64,000 bases of DNA from Lonicera japonica (GCA_021464415.1 CM038468.1:39792969-39856968); one strand, 5' to 3'. Shown: positions 47,316 to 58,029, numbered from the stretch's first letter. Made by a program: numbers and translations. Notes: a model not told the origin generated them from the letters alone.

Positions 47316-50300
47316 ATATTTTTCTCAAATATATATAGAGTGAGTCGAAAATTAGATACTTACAGAAACCACCCAAATTAGTTGCAAATTCCATCCTAAA
47401 TTCCAAGCAGCCTTGCTTCTATGCACGCATAAGCCTATTATCACTTGTTGAAATGATGCCATTATGCAAATTAACGCAGTTGCCCAGTATTTATAAGGAA
47501 ATGCTTCAGATAGCTTTACCTGTATATATTTACAAATTAAAATAAAAGAAAATATATATATATATATATATATATAGAACAAAGAGTTGTAACTCTTTTT
47601 TTGGCTTTTCTGAAAATCAGACCAAAAATATATATTAATATGTGCTTATTTGTAAAATTGAAAAATAATTAAAATAAATATGATATACAGATGGACAAAG
47701 ATCATATAAAATTATTAAATAGGTCATAACTAGTCTCGTCATAACTAGTCTAGATGAGACCTACTCATTTTATTTTATTTTGGTGAAAAGAGCTACTACT
47801 TTCAACGTAATAAGTGGTTGTTGAGAGCAATAATTTATATCAACTTTTTCGACAAAATTAGTGTATTTTAAATTTTAAAAAAATATATATTAAATTTTAC
47901 AAAAATATAAATAAGTTGTATAGTTTTTTCAAATAAATTTGAACTAGTGTAATTTTAAAAAAATCATAAAAAATATTACACTCTTAATTTGAAATAGACG
48001 AAATCTTGCACGTGTACCTGCATGATGAACCGCGTGGCATAAGATAAAATGCTAACGACAAGAAAAAGGGTGCCTCGCTTGTAGTTGTGCTGATGTATCT
48101 TAGTGGCATCATCATATTTTCTATGAGGACCTATGTGTAATGTTGACCCTTTATAGAGACTAATAGTCAATGCTCCCCCAAGGCATAAAATTGCACCTCC
48201 AATTTTAATTTTACCAGCTCTAGTACATACTTTAAGCTTCTCTATTCTACAAAAACATTCACCCAAAAACCAACATAATCATAAAATAATTTAATCAAAC
48301 TTCTTAATAATATATACATAGTCGCAGATTTAGAATTTTAACTTAGTGAAAGTTTTACTAAAAAAATCGCAATAAATACTAATTAACACGATAAAATAAA
48401 ACACTGAAGAGAAAAATGCTAAATTTGTTAGTCAATCATCCCTATCGTGTGAGGCTAAAAAGAAAGTGCGAATTCAAGCAAAAAATCCAGTACGAGAGAG
48501 AGAATTACAAGTATAAACTGTAATTTTTTTCTTTTGTTTTTCTTTGTGGAAATTTTGCGCAGAATAATTCTCTTGTTATTTTATTGGGCTTTACTAAAAA
48601 TGATTACAATTTTATTTTTAAGGTTTTAAGATCTTACAAATCCTACCTCAAACGTTAAAATTTTACACAAAAATCCATGTATTACTACACTTTATTATAA
48701 AAATCCAAATCTGGCCCACTTTGCATCCGCCTCTTTATATGCGTGCATGTCTAGCAGTGTGGACATATATATTGTGTACCAAGAAACGAAAAAAAAAGAT
48801 GATACGATTGATCGAATGGAAATTTTTTTCTTTACTAGAGAAAAGACGTGTGTTTGATTCCCGCTATTTACTAAAAACAGATTAATTTGTTGAATTTAAT
48901 GTTGATAATGACAATAAAATGAATAAAGAATTATATAGTTGTCCGTATTAATATAGTAGTCCTATCCGCCCTTTCCTTTTTCCCACCCCAAAATAAGGAA
49001 AAAGTGGTATGTAATTACTAATGGTACGGTTAATTATGTCTAGATGGAAAGCAATGTCCTATTGATTTATATATAACCCCTTTTTTACAAATTTCTTTAT
49101 ATTTGAACTGATTTGCATTTCAATTTTCATAATTTTACCTTGTTCAGTTAATAAATTATAGAATTTTTTCTGAAATATCTCAAAAACATTAGAAAGTGAT
49201 TTAAATATGTTGAAGTTCCCACAAAATTTGGTAGAATTGTCTAAATTAAAATTTGGAAGGAATTTTGTGTTTAGTTTTATACTTCAAGGGATATGTTGTG
49301 ATTTACCTTGCGCGAAATCAGCTAGACAAAACTAAAAGAAATAAATACAAGTATATTTTGAGGGAATTTTAGTTGTGATTTGTTACCTCAAAATTGCAGA
49401 GAACACGAAGGTTACAATTGGAATCAGGTTGAGAAAGTTGGTTGCATACGTAGCTGTGGTATCACTTTGGCCATAGTAGAAGCAGCCCAAACCTATTGAT
49501 ATCCTGCATCACGCGGTGTATGTACTACTCAAATTTAATCGACTGTCATTATTTATATACGCAAGTGTATATATATATATTCATTTCTTTAGAAAAAACA
49601 AGATTAACTAGAGTGAGAAAATAAAATCCACATCTAGCCTTGTAATCTTCTTTATAAATTATTACTTGAATTATTTGAAACTAAAATGTGAATTTTATTT
49701 TCTCATTGTAGCCTTGTAATCTTCTTATGAAGGTATATATGTATGTAATTTTACCCTAAGCCCTCCATAAGAACTATCTGAAGTCGCTTACAAAATTGTA
49801 TTAGCACACATGCCATGTCGTTTTTAATTTTTGTTCAAATATGAACACGAAATACCTTCCAAATGTTCGACTGTTTTTAAGTTAAATTACTGAGTTAATC
49901 AACTAATGACTAAACCATTTTCCCTCTAAGTTTATTCGATTCTTTTACATAAAGAGGACTTCGGACTTGAATAACACATAATTTTTATCCGTGAGCCAAT
50001 TTATCACACCCGGAATTGTGGACCCCAAATACCCAAATAATAAACTGAATCCAACAGGTATTCGACCATCTAACTACATACATAGGATAAAAATTAAAAC
50101 CACAACCGACTTTTAAATTCATGCTCGAAAAATTAAAGTGTAAACTTAAATCAAAATATTGTCTCTTAGAATAAACAGAACTCCAAGTTTCAAATATTAT
50201 TTTGCAAAAGTCAAATTGCAAAAAAGAAAAAAAATTACATTTTAATTTTCTAAGCATGATATGAGTTTAGAAATTGATTGCGGTTATAATTTTCACCAAC

Positions 50301-53300
50301 GTACACTAAATGTACGGCCAAGTACCCTGGGATTCGGTTTATTGATTGGGTAATTAGAATCCAAAAATTGAGATGTTATACAACAAAATTTTAATTATCT
50401 TATAAAAGCCTACTAATTAAAGATTTTTGATTAATTAATTAAGTATTCCTTTAGTATTTATCTTGTAATATTTAAAAGAATGCGTATGTATATATATATA
50501 TATATATATTACCCAGTTAATGCAACCATGAATAGCCAGAGACAAGCTGACCAAGTCATCTTCTTTACATTCCATCTGCATTCAAAAAATTAGTCAATTG
50601 TCTAAAAACTAAGAGCATGTTTGGTTGCTCACTATTTTTTTTTTCCTAAAATTTTAAAAACTCGACTCAAAACCAACTCTACTTTCACATTTCCCAAAAT
50701 TTATTTCACTATACTTTCTTTCTCTAATTTTTCTTTTAAAACGCCATAACTTTAAATCCAAAAATTCAAAAATAATAAAAAATATATATTTGAAACCTAC
50801 TCATTCAGATCTATAAAATAAGATCCATTGTGACTATTTTTTAAAATTTTTTATGCATTTTTTTCATTGGTTGAAAAAAAGTCAAACAAAACCAAATTCA
50901 CTTTTCAACATAAAAACTCTAACTCAAAACATTCAACCAAACACCAAATTTTTAAAAACTTATCTAGAAAAAAAAAAAAAGAGAGAGGCACCAAACACCA
51001 CCTAAATGTGTGAATGCATTCCTTATTTAAACAAAATAAACATCGATTTCTCAAGCATAGTTTTCCTAAACCAAAATTAATTTAAAGCACCGTGCAATTA
51101 AAAGAAAAACCGAGCTTTTACATTGTTAGAGCATTCACAATGAGAAATTTAGTTGAATGCTAAGCAACTTATTTAAGTGATGAAATAATGGTATGATAAA
51201 AATAAAAAAAATAAAAAGATAAAAAAAAAATAGTGTGATATTTTACTAGCTTTAGCATCCATTCACAACTTAGTTATACATCAAATAGATGTAAAGACCA
51301 CATTTTTGCATGAGGACTTGGATGAGAAAATCTATATGAAACAAAATGATGCTTTCAAGGTAAAAGGTCAAGAACATAAAGTATGTAAGTTAGAGAAATC
51401 TTTGTATGGTTTGATACAATCCCAAACAATGGCATGAAAAAATTGATAAAATTATTTTAGGTTATGGGTTTATTATCAATGAACATGATAAATGCTTATA
51501 TTACAAAGAGGAAGAAGGTTATTATGTTATATTGTGCTTATATGTGGATGATTTATTGATATTTGGGACTAACTTAGAGTTTGTTAAGGATGTAAAATCC
51601 TACTTATCTAAGAATTTTAATATGAAAGATTTGAAAGAGGCTCATATAATTTTAGGGATGAAATTAAATAGAACGTCAAATGGAATATTGTTGACCCAAT
51701 CAACTGCTATAGAAAGTATGTTTAAAAAGGTTGGGCATTATAATAATAATCCAGTATCTACACCTTACGATTCTAGCATAAATTTAAAGAATAATTTAAG
51801 AGAACTCATATCCTAACTGAAATACTCTAAAATCGTAGGGCTTGCTATATTTCTTGAATAAGATTAGGCCGGATGTAGCGTATGCGGTTGGGAGACTTAG
51901 TAAATATACCCATAATCCTAATGACTAATGAACAACATTGGAATGCTTTAGAAAGAGTCTTAAGATATCTTTGAAGAATTATAGAATATCCGTTATGTTA
52001 TCGAGGTTTTCCTAATGTAATAGAGGGATATAGTGATGCAAATTGGATAACGGATAGCTTAAATGTTAAATATACTAATGGCATGGATATATATTTATGT
52101 TGGGAGGAGTTGTATCTTAGGTTTTTAAAAAACAAACTATTATCTTTAAAAGTACTATAGAGGCTGAGTTGATAGCTTTAAATGCAACTTACAATGACGC
52201 TGAATGCTTAAGAAACATTTTGTTAGATATGCTTATAGTGAGTAAACCAATATCAGCCATATCGATACAATGTAATTGTAAAGCTGTTATATACTTTGTT
52301 AGACAATTCAACCTAATAGAAAGATGAATAGACATATGCAAGTAAGATATAAATATGTCAAAGGATTGATAAATAAGAATGTTAGAGCCTTCGTGAGGCC
52401 GCAACTGTGAGAATTGGGTTATTCTCTAAAAACTCTTACGAGAATCAAAATTAGAGCGCATGACGATTAATAGTGTTACCCGCTTTTGAACTATGTCTAG
52501 ATTGATATTGTGTGGGTGATGATCGAATTTTAATCAAGGAACCTAATTCAAGGTGTAATCCATTATTGCTCTCTTAAATGAAAATTGTGAACACTAAGTG
52601 TAGGCTTAAGTCCGAAAGACTCCTATACCTATTGCACAATATATGATTGCCTATTTATATTTTCTTTGTGTATATATGATTTTTGGTTTTAAAGTTTTAA
52701 AATTTGTGGGTGACTGTTGGAATTTGAAGTTTGAACACTTCAAAATAACTCCCCATTAAAATATAATTAATTACTATTTGGCGTCTGACAAGTGACACCC
52801 CTGCCTAATATTTTAACGTATGGTATTGAACTTAGTTAGATTCAAATTTATCATACTCTTATACTATTTAGGGTAAAAAACACTAAACTCCCTCAAACTA
52901 TTACTTTTTTGCACTAAACCCCCTCATATTCTAAAAGTGACACTAAACACCCCCCCCCCCCCCCCTCAAAAAAAAAAAAATAAAAAAAAATACACTATTA
53001 GATGTTATCACTTAACCCCCAAAATTACATAAATGCCCTTATACAAAATTGGGTAAAAAATACTAAACCCCTTCAAACTATTACTTTTTGACACTAAATC
53101 CCAATAAACTATCACAACTTGACACTTTACCCCCTAATTTATAAAAGGGCATTTATGTAATTTTGAAGGTTAAGTGATAATATCTAATAGTTTAGGGGGT
53201 TTAGTGTCACTTTTAGAAGATGAGGGAGTTTAGTGCAAAAAAGTAATAGTTTGAGAGAGTTTAGTGTTTTTTATCCTACTTATTTATTAATTAGTATTTT

Positions 53301-55238
53301 ACCCTACCTTTCTTTATATTACTTATGGTTGTTTTTGTCCTGCCCTCCTTTATTATTATGGATGTTGTTATAGAAAACAATTCATTTTTAATAATTAATT
53401 GATCGAGTAGAACTCCATCTTAGAGAAACAAAAATGATGTTATATTTCCTGAGTCTTGAAATGAATTTTAACGAATGATATTTAATGAACAAATGCTTAA
53501 AGTGAACAATTTACACTAAATAATAAATCTTATTAAAGTAAATCATGTACGGATGAAATCTGCCAATATATAATGAGTAGAACTCCATCTGAGGAACAAA
53601 CTTTACCCGCTCAATATATAGTTAATTTTTGACTGAGTCTTGGGGGATAAAAATTTAGGAAAGAAAAGGAATAAAACGTAAAAGAAACAGATCATCATAT
53701 GATCCGTGCTTTCGTACCCTCCTCGTTCCGCTATGTCCACGTCCATGCATGTAGCCCAAGGTGACCGTTTAATTCGCCCGTGATTTTATTTTTATCTCTG
53801 ATAATTTTAAGTTTTTGTCACATTTTTTATTTAACTTTTGAGTATCGAGTATAAATATATTATTCAGTGTTTAGAGGTTGAGTATGTTAGAAACCATTCT
53901 CTCACGTGCAACCCCATACTTGCACGTGAAGAGCAGATAGATTAATGGTTGGGGGATGTGGAATGGAGTTGCCAAGGCTTGAACCTTGGACATAGATTAA
54001 TGGTTGGGGGATGGGGGATAGAAGTGCCAAGGCTTGAACCTTAGACCTCCTAGAGAACCAACCTCTGATACCATGTTAGAAACCATCTCTCCCAAAAGCT
54101 TAAGCTATTAGGAGAAGGAATCGCAATGAATATCATACTTAACAGAGTAAAACATTATTAAATTCATACTCAAGTTTTAAGAACCAAAATCCTTACTCGA
54201 TATTGATAGATCGAATAAAAAATGAGAGTAAAATTAAGTATTATTGGGAGTGAAAATATAATTACCCTAAATTAAATATATCTAAAGAACAAAAAAAGAA
54301 ACTATTTTTTTTATTTGAACTTTAAAAAAAAAATCTAATCTAATTCACCAGAAAACAAAATAAACATCGATCTGTCAATGCAAGCATAGTTTTCCTAAAC
54401 CAAAATTAATTGAAAGCACAGTGCAATTAAAAAAAGAAAAAAGAAAAAAACCCGAGTTTTTATTACATTGTTAGAACATTCACAATGAAAAACTTAGTTG
54501 TATGCTAAGCAACTTATTTGAGTGTTGAAATAATACTATGATAAAAAAAAATAAAAAAAATTAGTGTCATATATATTTCAAGAGAGTGTATATAGAGCAT
54601 AAAAGGGGTCCGGAGAGAGGATGTAAAGAGAAAGTAAAAGTAGGAGATAGAAAAATCCATGACGCCAAAACATGTTGGTGTCTGGACTCCAGCTACCTAA
54701 CTATTTGGCATATGACAAGTGACACTTCTTGCCAAACACTTTGGCGTATGGTATTGAACTTATTTAGACTCAAATTTACGCTACCCTTATGCGATTCATT
54801 GGTATTATCCTACCCTTCCTTATATTACTCATGGGTATTTTTGCCCTACCCTCCCTTACTATTATGGATGCTGTTATATTAAGCAATTCATTTTTAATAA
54901 TTAACTGAGCAGAACTCCATCTTACAAAAACGAAAGTGATATTATATTTCCAAATTCTTGAGACGAAATTGAACAAAGGATATTTAATCAACATGAAGTG
55001 ACAAATAAAACAATGCATGTCTAATGAAAAGAAAAACCTTTCAAAGTATAGAGCCAAAGGTACAACACAGAAAGCAGCCAAAAGATGACGATAAGCCATG
55101 AGAGCAAAAAGGAAGGTACTTTTGCCTTCTTCACCGCTCATTATAACCTTTGAAAACAATTGTAATCCTGCTGCCAACACTTCACCTATCAACAATCCCA
55201 TTGCTACCCATGAGGACTCAACTAAACCCTTAATCAAT

Positions 55239-55243
<5 letters not shown>
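42583..55243 (-). CDS. WAT1-related transporter (EamA/DMT family), seven exons
   Basis: Coding join on the minus strand: 55,243-55,038; 50,575-50,513; 49,503-49,387; 48,246-48,018; 47,519-47,364; 45,112-44,961; 42,760-42,583 (206+63+117+229+156+152+178 = 1,101 nt, 366 residues plus TAG). All introns are GT-AG and every phase closes. About ten hydrophobic segments are visible, two EamA repeats as in WAT1/nodulin-21-like drug/metabolite transporters, with family hallmarks 'IGLGCFYYG', 'TNFLNLIPIVTFVFSAILR', 'WNLQLIWVVS', 'KRGPTYPSMFNPISLILVAI' and 'IIIGLYLFLWAKNKE'. The family sits in plasma or vacuolar membrane; Arabidopsis WAT1 exports auxin from the vacuole, but the substrate here cannot be told. 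The C-tail has eight consecutive prolines. Introns are full of transposons. Length and motif conservation suggest an intact gene; expression is unknown. Confidence 0.85.
43015..44205. mobile_element. Non-autonomous TIR element with TTTTAAAA target duplication (intron 6)
   Basis: Body 43,023-44,197. The left end 'GGAAGTTTTTAAATGCACCC' pairs with the inverted right end 'GGGTGTTCTTACATGCACCC'; the inner parts ('acataatccgtcttttcacc' versus its right-end counterpart) also match. 'TTTTAAAA' flanks both sides, an 8-bp duplication as in hAT elements, though palindromic and AT-only. It has inserted inside repeat R copy 2. No coding sequence. Confidence 0.7.
44206..44540. repeat. Dispersed repeat R, copy 2 (right part)
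   Basis: Continues the fragment starting near 42,998 ('gtagtatttggttgag') across the nested 43,023-44,197 element and ends 'atcaaccaaacaagc'. The same internal blocks as copy 1, including 'gaaacctacttatcgagatc'. WAT1 intron 6. Confidence 0.75.
44961..45112 (-). CDS. WAT1 exon 6
   Basis: 152 nt, residues 258-307: TM8 'GALISIVTSCLVLWAVAKRG' and TM9 'SMFNPISLILVAIAEALFL', ending '..HQDITLG'. Acceptor 'cgtag', donor 'gtacta', phase 2. Confidence 0.92.
45113..47363. other. WAT1 intron 5 contents
   Basis: 2.25 kb. It holds duplicated 'ctaggaa(t/c)cgagta'-type motifs (45,710-45,880), a GC-richer CT-rich leader-like stretch on the plus strand (46,395-46,560, ending 'aaatcag|gtactc' like an exon border) and (TTA)n at 47,250-47,314. 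No protein-coding exon other than WAT1 is supported. Confidence 0.55.
47249..47314. repeat. (TTA)n microsatellite, ~21 units
   Basis: Uninterrupted TTA/ATT trinucleotide tract in WAT1 intron 5. The Asn/Tyr-homopolymer open frames through it are artefacts. Confidence 0.95.
47364..47519 (-). CDS. WAT1 exon 5
   Basis: 156 nt, residues 206-257: 'VKLSEAFPYKYWATALICIM', TM7 and 'AAWNLGWNLQLIWVVS' leading into TM8. Acceptor 'tacag', donor 'gtaagt'. A (TTA)n microsatellite lies 50 bp downstream in the intron. Confidence 0.92.
48018..48246 (-). CDS. WAT1 exon 4
   Basis: 229 nt, residues about 129-205: 'IEKLKVCTRAGKIKIGGAIL', TM5, the loop with 'LYKGSTLHIGPHRK' and TM6 'LFLVVSILSYATRFIMQ'. Ends in phase 0 with donor 'gtacac'. 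Confidence 0.92.
48305..48740 (-). repeat. Dispersed repeat S, inverted copy (WAT1 intron 3)
   Basis: Reverse complement of 58,030-58,495. Shared blocks (plus-strand sense of the other copy): 'aggcaaagtgggcca', 'taatacatggattttagag', 'cgcactctctttttagcctc', 'ttttatttcgtggtaatta'. About 430 bp, non-coding, family unknown. Confidence 0.75.
49387..49503 (-). CDS. WAT1 exon 3
   Basis: 117 nt, residues about 90-128: 'ISIGLGCFYYGQSDTTATY' then 'ATNFLNLIPIVTFVFSAIL'. This is the most family-diagnostic block, TM3 end to TM4. Acceptor 'atgcag', donor 'gtaaca'. Confidence 0.92.
50513..50575 (-). CDS. WAT1 exon 2
   Basis: 63 nt, 'WNVKKMTWSAFLWLFMVALTG', opening TM3. Acceptor 'tgcag' at 50,580-50,576, donor 'gtaata'. 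The unit A copy (16,434-16,496) has the same borders. Confidence 0.88.
50614..50960. repeat. Dispersed repeat R, copy 3 (WAT1 intron 1)
   Basis: Best-defined copy: 'gcatgtttggttgctc' at the left and 'cattcaaccaaacacc' at the right form the inverted termini. Interior as in copies 1 and 2. Confidence 0.75.
51243..52775 (+). pseudogene. Ty1/copia fragment, RT-RNase H-3' LTR start (WAT1 intron 1)
   Basis: Plus strand, opposite to the host gene. Reverse transcriptase pieces: 'CKLEKSLYGL' (~51,388) and 'YVDDLLIFGTN' (~51,541, catalytic DD), then 'MKDLKEAHIILGMKL'. RNase H piece: 'EAELIALNATYNDAECLRN' (~52,158). A 'gtgggtgac|tgttgg' border near 52,708 looks like a polypurine tract and LTR start. 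5' and 3' truncated, multiple stops. A different, older lineage from the element at 17.8 kb. It replaces about 110 bp of intron sequence present in the paralogous modules. Confidence 0.85.
52776..53530 (-). repeat. WAT1 first-intron module D (exon 1 missing)
   Basis: Sequence on both sides of the inserted MITE (52,776-52,870; 53,277-53,520) matches the intron-1 part of modules A, B and C ('tggcgtctgacaagtgacac', 'tatggtattgaactta', 'ttattatggatg'). Homology ends near 53,520, just before exon 1 would appear. Confidence 0.75.
52871..53276. mobile_element. MITE with long inverted ends (GGGTAAAAAACACTAAAC)
   Basis: The left arm 'gggtaaaaaacactaaact' with 'ccctcaaactattacttttt' is mirrored by the right arm ending 'gagtttagtgttttttatcc'; inner arms also pair. 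Flanks 'tactattta' and 'tacttattta' resemble a 9-bp duplication with one indel, suggesting MULE origin. A C16/A12 homopolymer run lies at about 52,948-52,980. Modules B and C lack it, giving the empty site. Confidence 0.75.
53531..53879. other. Non-coding intron 1 segment
   Basis: Between module D and TRIM-2. A second 'gagtagaactccatct' copy (53,575) suggests a further small rearrangement of module sequence. No gene. Confidence 0.5.
53885..54144 (-). mobile_element. TRIM-2, with rearranged left LTR
   Basis: Perfect target duplication GAGTA (53,880-53,884; 54,145-54,149). The right LTR is 54,074-54,144 ('TGTTAGAAACCATC...CTTAACA'), with 'ctctgataccatg' beside it (minus-strand 'tggtatcagag' primer site). 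The left LTR keeps only its first ~14 bases before unrelated sequence. The interior has a duplicated 'ttaatggttgggggatg' unit. Same family as the TRIM at 26,369 (shared 'cccaaaagcttaagct'). Confidence 0.88.
55038..55243 (-). CDS. WAT1 exon 1 (module B)
   Basis: Starts ATG at 55,243 directly after a (GA)n leader. Encodes 'MELIKGLVESSWVAMGLLIG..' with TM1 (about residues 14-34) and TM2 (about 46-64), ending '..LYFER' at phase 2, donor GT at 55,037-55,036. This is the only one of three exon-1 copies with an unbroken frame from the ancestral ATG. Confidence 0.88.

Positions 55244-55280
<37 letters not shown>
55244..55280 (-). promoter_or_regulatory. (GA)n 5' leader of WAT1 gene
   Basis: Uninterrupted GA repeat directly before the ATG on the minus strand. 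GA repeats in plant leaders are targets of BPC/GAGA-binding proteins (family knowledge); a role here is inference. Longer in module C (57,053-57,092). Confidence 0.6.
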
Positions 55281-55285
<5 letters not shown>

Positions 55286-55328
55286 ATTTATGGAGAACTT
55301 AATTAAATCTTGGAACTGCATGGCCAAC

Positions 55329-55336
55329 TTTATAAA
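55329..55336 (-). promoter_or_regulatory. Candidate TATA box, WAT1 module B
   Basis: 'TTTATAAA' in the context ctctttataaag on the minus strand, about 90 bp upstream of the ATG. Module C keeps it near 57,140. In unit A the matching site reads 'ctatatgaag', a changed TATA. Confidence 0.5.
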
Positions 55337-55619
55337 GAGCACCTAGGGTCTAGCGGGGAAAGACCGACTTTCTTACTGTATAATGTATATTGATAGGTTG
55401 ACCCGGCCCACTTTCCTAGTTTTTCCTCCTTTAGGTGCCGTTTTTTGAACATGTTACACAACTCAGTCTAGTTGTGTGTATGTGTTTTTTTTTTCAAATG
55501 ATCTCTCATTATCTCGTTGGAGAGATTGAATTGAAAAAGGGGGGGATTTCAATTAAACAAGGATATTATAACATTTTTCCCACTTGAAACTTATTAACTT
55601 ATTTTTTAATTCATTTCAC

Positions 55620-56193
55620 TTAGGCCTCGTTTGATTTAGGTATTAGGATCAGTGGGATTAATAATACCAGTAGTAATAGTACTGGACTATTAATTTTGGT
55701 ATTAATTTAATACCAATACCCTTTTTGATTCATGTAGTATTAATACTGGAATATCTCATGCTAATGTTAATAACATGTTTGGTTCTGTAACTCGTATATG
55801 GGATTATATTTTGGACTAACAAAATAAAAATATTTAAAAATAAAAAATAATTTAAAAACAAATTTAAAAAAAATTAATTTTTTTTTAAAATTTTTAAAAA
55901 ATTAAAATAATAATAATAATAATAATAATATAGAGTATAGTAGTAGTAGTGGCATTTTTGAAAATATTATAGTAGTAATGGCATTTTTGAAAATATATGG
56001 TTCATTTTTTCTTAATTCTAGATAAATAATACCACCTCCCCCTGGTATTAAATTATAGCACAAATAGTTGTATTAAGTTAGTACCGGTATTAGTAATCCC
56101 AACACATTTGTGCAAATCAAATAAGGTATTATAAAAAAAGTTGTATTAATAATTCCATCATATTTGTTAATATCCAAATCAAACGAGGCCTTA
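55620..56193. mobile_element. Tourist-like (PIF/Harbinger) MITE, 568 bp
   Basis: Body 55,623-56,190. 'GGCCTCGTTTGATTT' at the left and 'AAATCAAACGAGGCC' at the right are perfect inverted repeats, and similarity continues inward. Target duplication TTA (55,620-55,622; 56,191-56,193). Module C has the uninterrupted site 'cacttaaccct' (57,437), so the insertion postdates, or is specific to, module B. AT-rich interior with (AAT)n. Confidence 0.92.
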
Positions 56194-56847
56194 ACCCTAT
56201 CTTATTAAACCAAAATTAATTTAAACCACAGTGCTATTAAAAAAAGAAAAAAAACCCAAGTTTTTACATTGTTAGAACATTCACAATGAAAAATTTAGTT
56301 ATATGCTAAGCAACTTATTTGAGTATTGAAATAATAGTATGACAAAAAAAAATAGTGTCATATATATTTTAAGATAGTGTATAGAGTAAAAGGGGGAGAG
56401 AGGGTGTAGAGAGAAAGTAAAAGTAGGAGACAGAAAAACCCAAGACGCCAAAAAATATTGGCGTCTGGACTCCGGCTACCTAACTTTTTGGCATTTGACA
56501 AGTGACACTCCTTGCCAAACACTTTAGCTTATGGTATTGAAGTTAGTTAGACTCAAATTTACAATACCCTTATACCATTCATCAGTATTATCCTATCCTT
56601 CCCTATATTACTCATCGGAATTTTTTCCCTACCCTCCTTTAATATTATGGATGCTGTTATAGAAAGCAATTAATTTTTAATTATTGATATAATTGAGCAG
56701 AAAACTCTATCTTAAAAACAAAATGAAAAGAAAAATAAAGTGACAAATAAAATAATTGTACTTTTGCCTTGAAACGAAGTCGAACAGAGGATATTTAATC
56801 AACATAAAGGACAAATAAAATAATGCATGTCTAATGAAAAGAAAAAC

Positions 56848-57049
56848 CTTTCAAAGTATAGAGCCAAAGGTACAACACAGAAAGCAGCCAAAAGATGACG
56901 ATAAGCCATGAGAGCAAAAAGGAAGGTACTTTTGCCTTCTTCACCGCTCATTATAACCTTTGAAACAATTGTAATCCTGCTGCCAACACTTCACCTATCA
57001 ACAATCCCATTGCTACCCATGAGGACTCAACTAAACCCTTAATCAATTC

Positions 57050-57052
<3 letters not shown>
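56848..57052 (-). pseudogene. WAT1 exon 1, module C copy (frameshifted)
   Basis: 205 nt against 206 in module B. One T is missing from the T run in the codons for 'QLFSK', so translation becomes '..GLQLFQRL' and stops. Splice donor, (GA)n leader and TATA-like box are intact. It could still act as an alternative, non-coding first exon for the downstream gene. Confidence 0.85.

Positions 57053-57092
<40 letters not shown>
57053..57092. repeat. (CT)n microsatellite before exon 1C
   Basis: Pure CT tract (GA on the minus strand), slightly longer than the module B tract. Confidence 0.95.
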
Positions 57093-57097
<5 letters not shown>

Positions 57098-58029
57098 ATT
57101 TATGGAGAACTTAATTAAATCTTGGAACTGCATGGCCAACTTTATAAAGAGCACCTAGGGTCTAGCGGGGAAAGACCGACTTTCTTACTGTATAATGTAT
57201 ATTGATAGGTTGACCCGGCCCACTTTCCTAGTTTTTCCTCCTTTAGGTGCCGTTTTTTGAACATGTTACACAACTCAGTCTAGTTGTGTGTATGTGTTTT
57301 TTTTTTCAAATGATCTCTCATTATCTCGTTGGAGAGATTGAATTTTAAAAAGAGGCGATTTTAAGTAAACAAGGATATTAAAACATTTTTCCCACTTAAT
57401 TATTGAAACTTATTAACTTATTTTTCAATTCATTTCACTTAACCCTGTCTGATTCTGTACAAACCAAATGGGATTCTAAACTTGCATTCCTCTTTACATT
57501 TCTCACAGCCGTCTATTTCTCTACTCCTTAACTTGCAATGTCTTTCGGCTACTGTTACTAGCACCGTAATCACTCCCCACTTCCACCCTCTTCCTCGTCG
57601 TTCACCACAGTCACCCTTGTTAATGAACACACCCGCGCACATATGGATACAAAAATATTGCACTGCATGAAAATTTACCCCTGGTGATGAGAAATTTTTG
57701 AGATGATCGAAATCGATGCTCTTGCAAAATCTTGGAGGTGTTGTGATTTTACATGTGTGTATGTATATTTTAAATTAATTTATAGCTATGCTGTTTTCTT
57801 GAGTGGATGGTTTTGTAAAATTGAGAGGCCTAGACTATATACTAGAGTTCGTAAAACTAAAATGGTGGTGCAATTTTATGCCTATATGAAAAACTACATA
57901 AAATGACCGTGTCACATGCGTAGTTTTTTGGTTATTTCAAATTTTACGCAATAATTTACAAATAAACTATTGGAAGTTTTTTTTTTTAAGACTAAAAAGT
58001 TTTGTATAAAAATATATTGATAAATAGGA

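Larger units (their letters stand above)
54400..56205 (-). repeat. WAT1 promoter-exon 1 module B
   Basis: Repeated unit: start of intron-1 tail ('ccaaaattaatt'), intron part with 'ggcgtatggtattgaactt', exon 1, (GA)n leader, promoter and upstream flank to 'cacttaaccct'. Module C follows immediately at about 56,205, so B and C are a direct tandem duplication. A Tourist-like MITE (55,623-56,190) lies in its upstream flank. Confidence 0.85.
56206..57910 (-). repeat. WAT1 promoter-exon 1 module C
   Basis: Direct tandem copy of module B. 56,821-57,440 is almost identical to 55,007-55,620. The flank continues to about 57,910 with sequence matching 22,956-23,340. Confidence 0.88.

Noticed and set aside
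47173..47406. Poly-Asn / poly-Tyr open frames
   Set aside because: Produced by the (TTA)n microsatellite in WAT1 intron 5.
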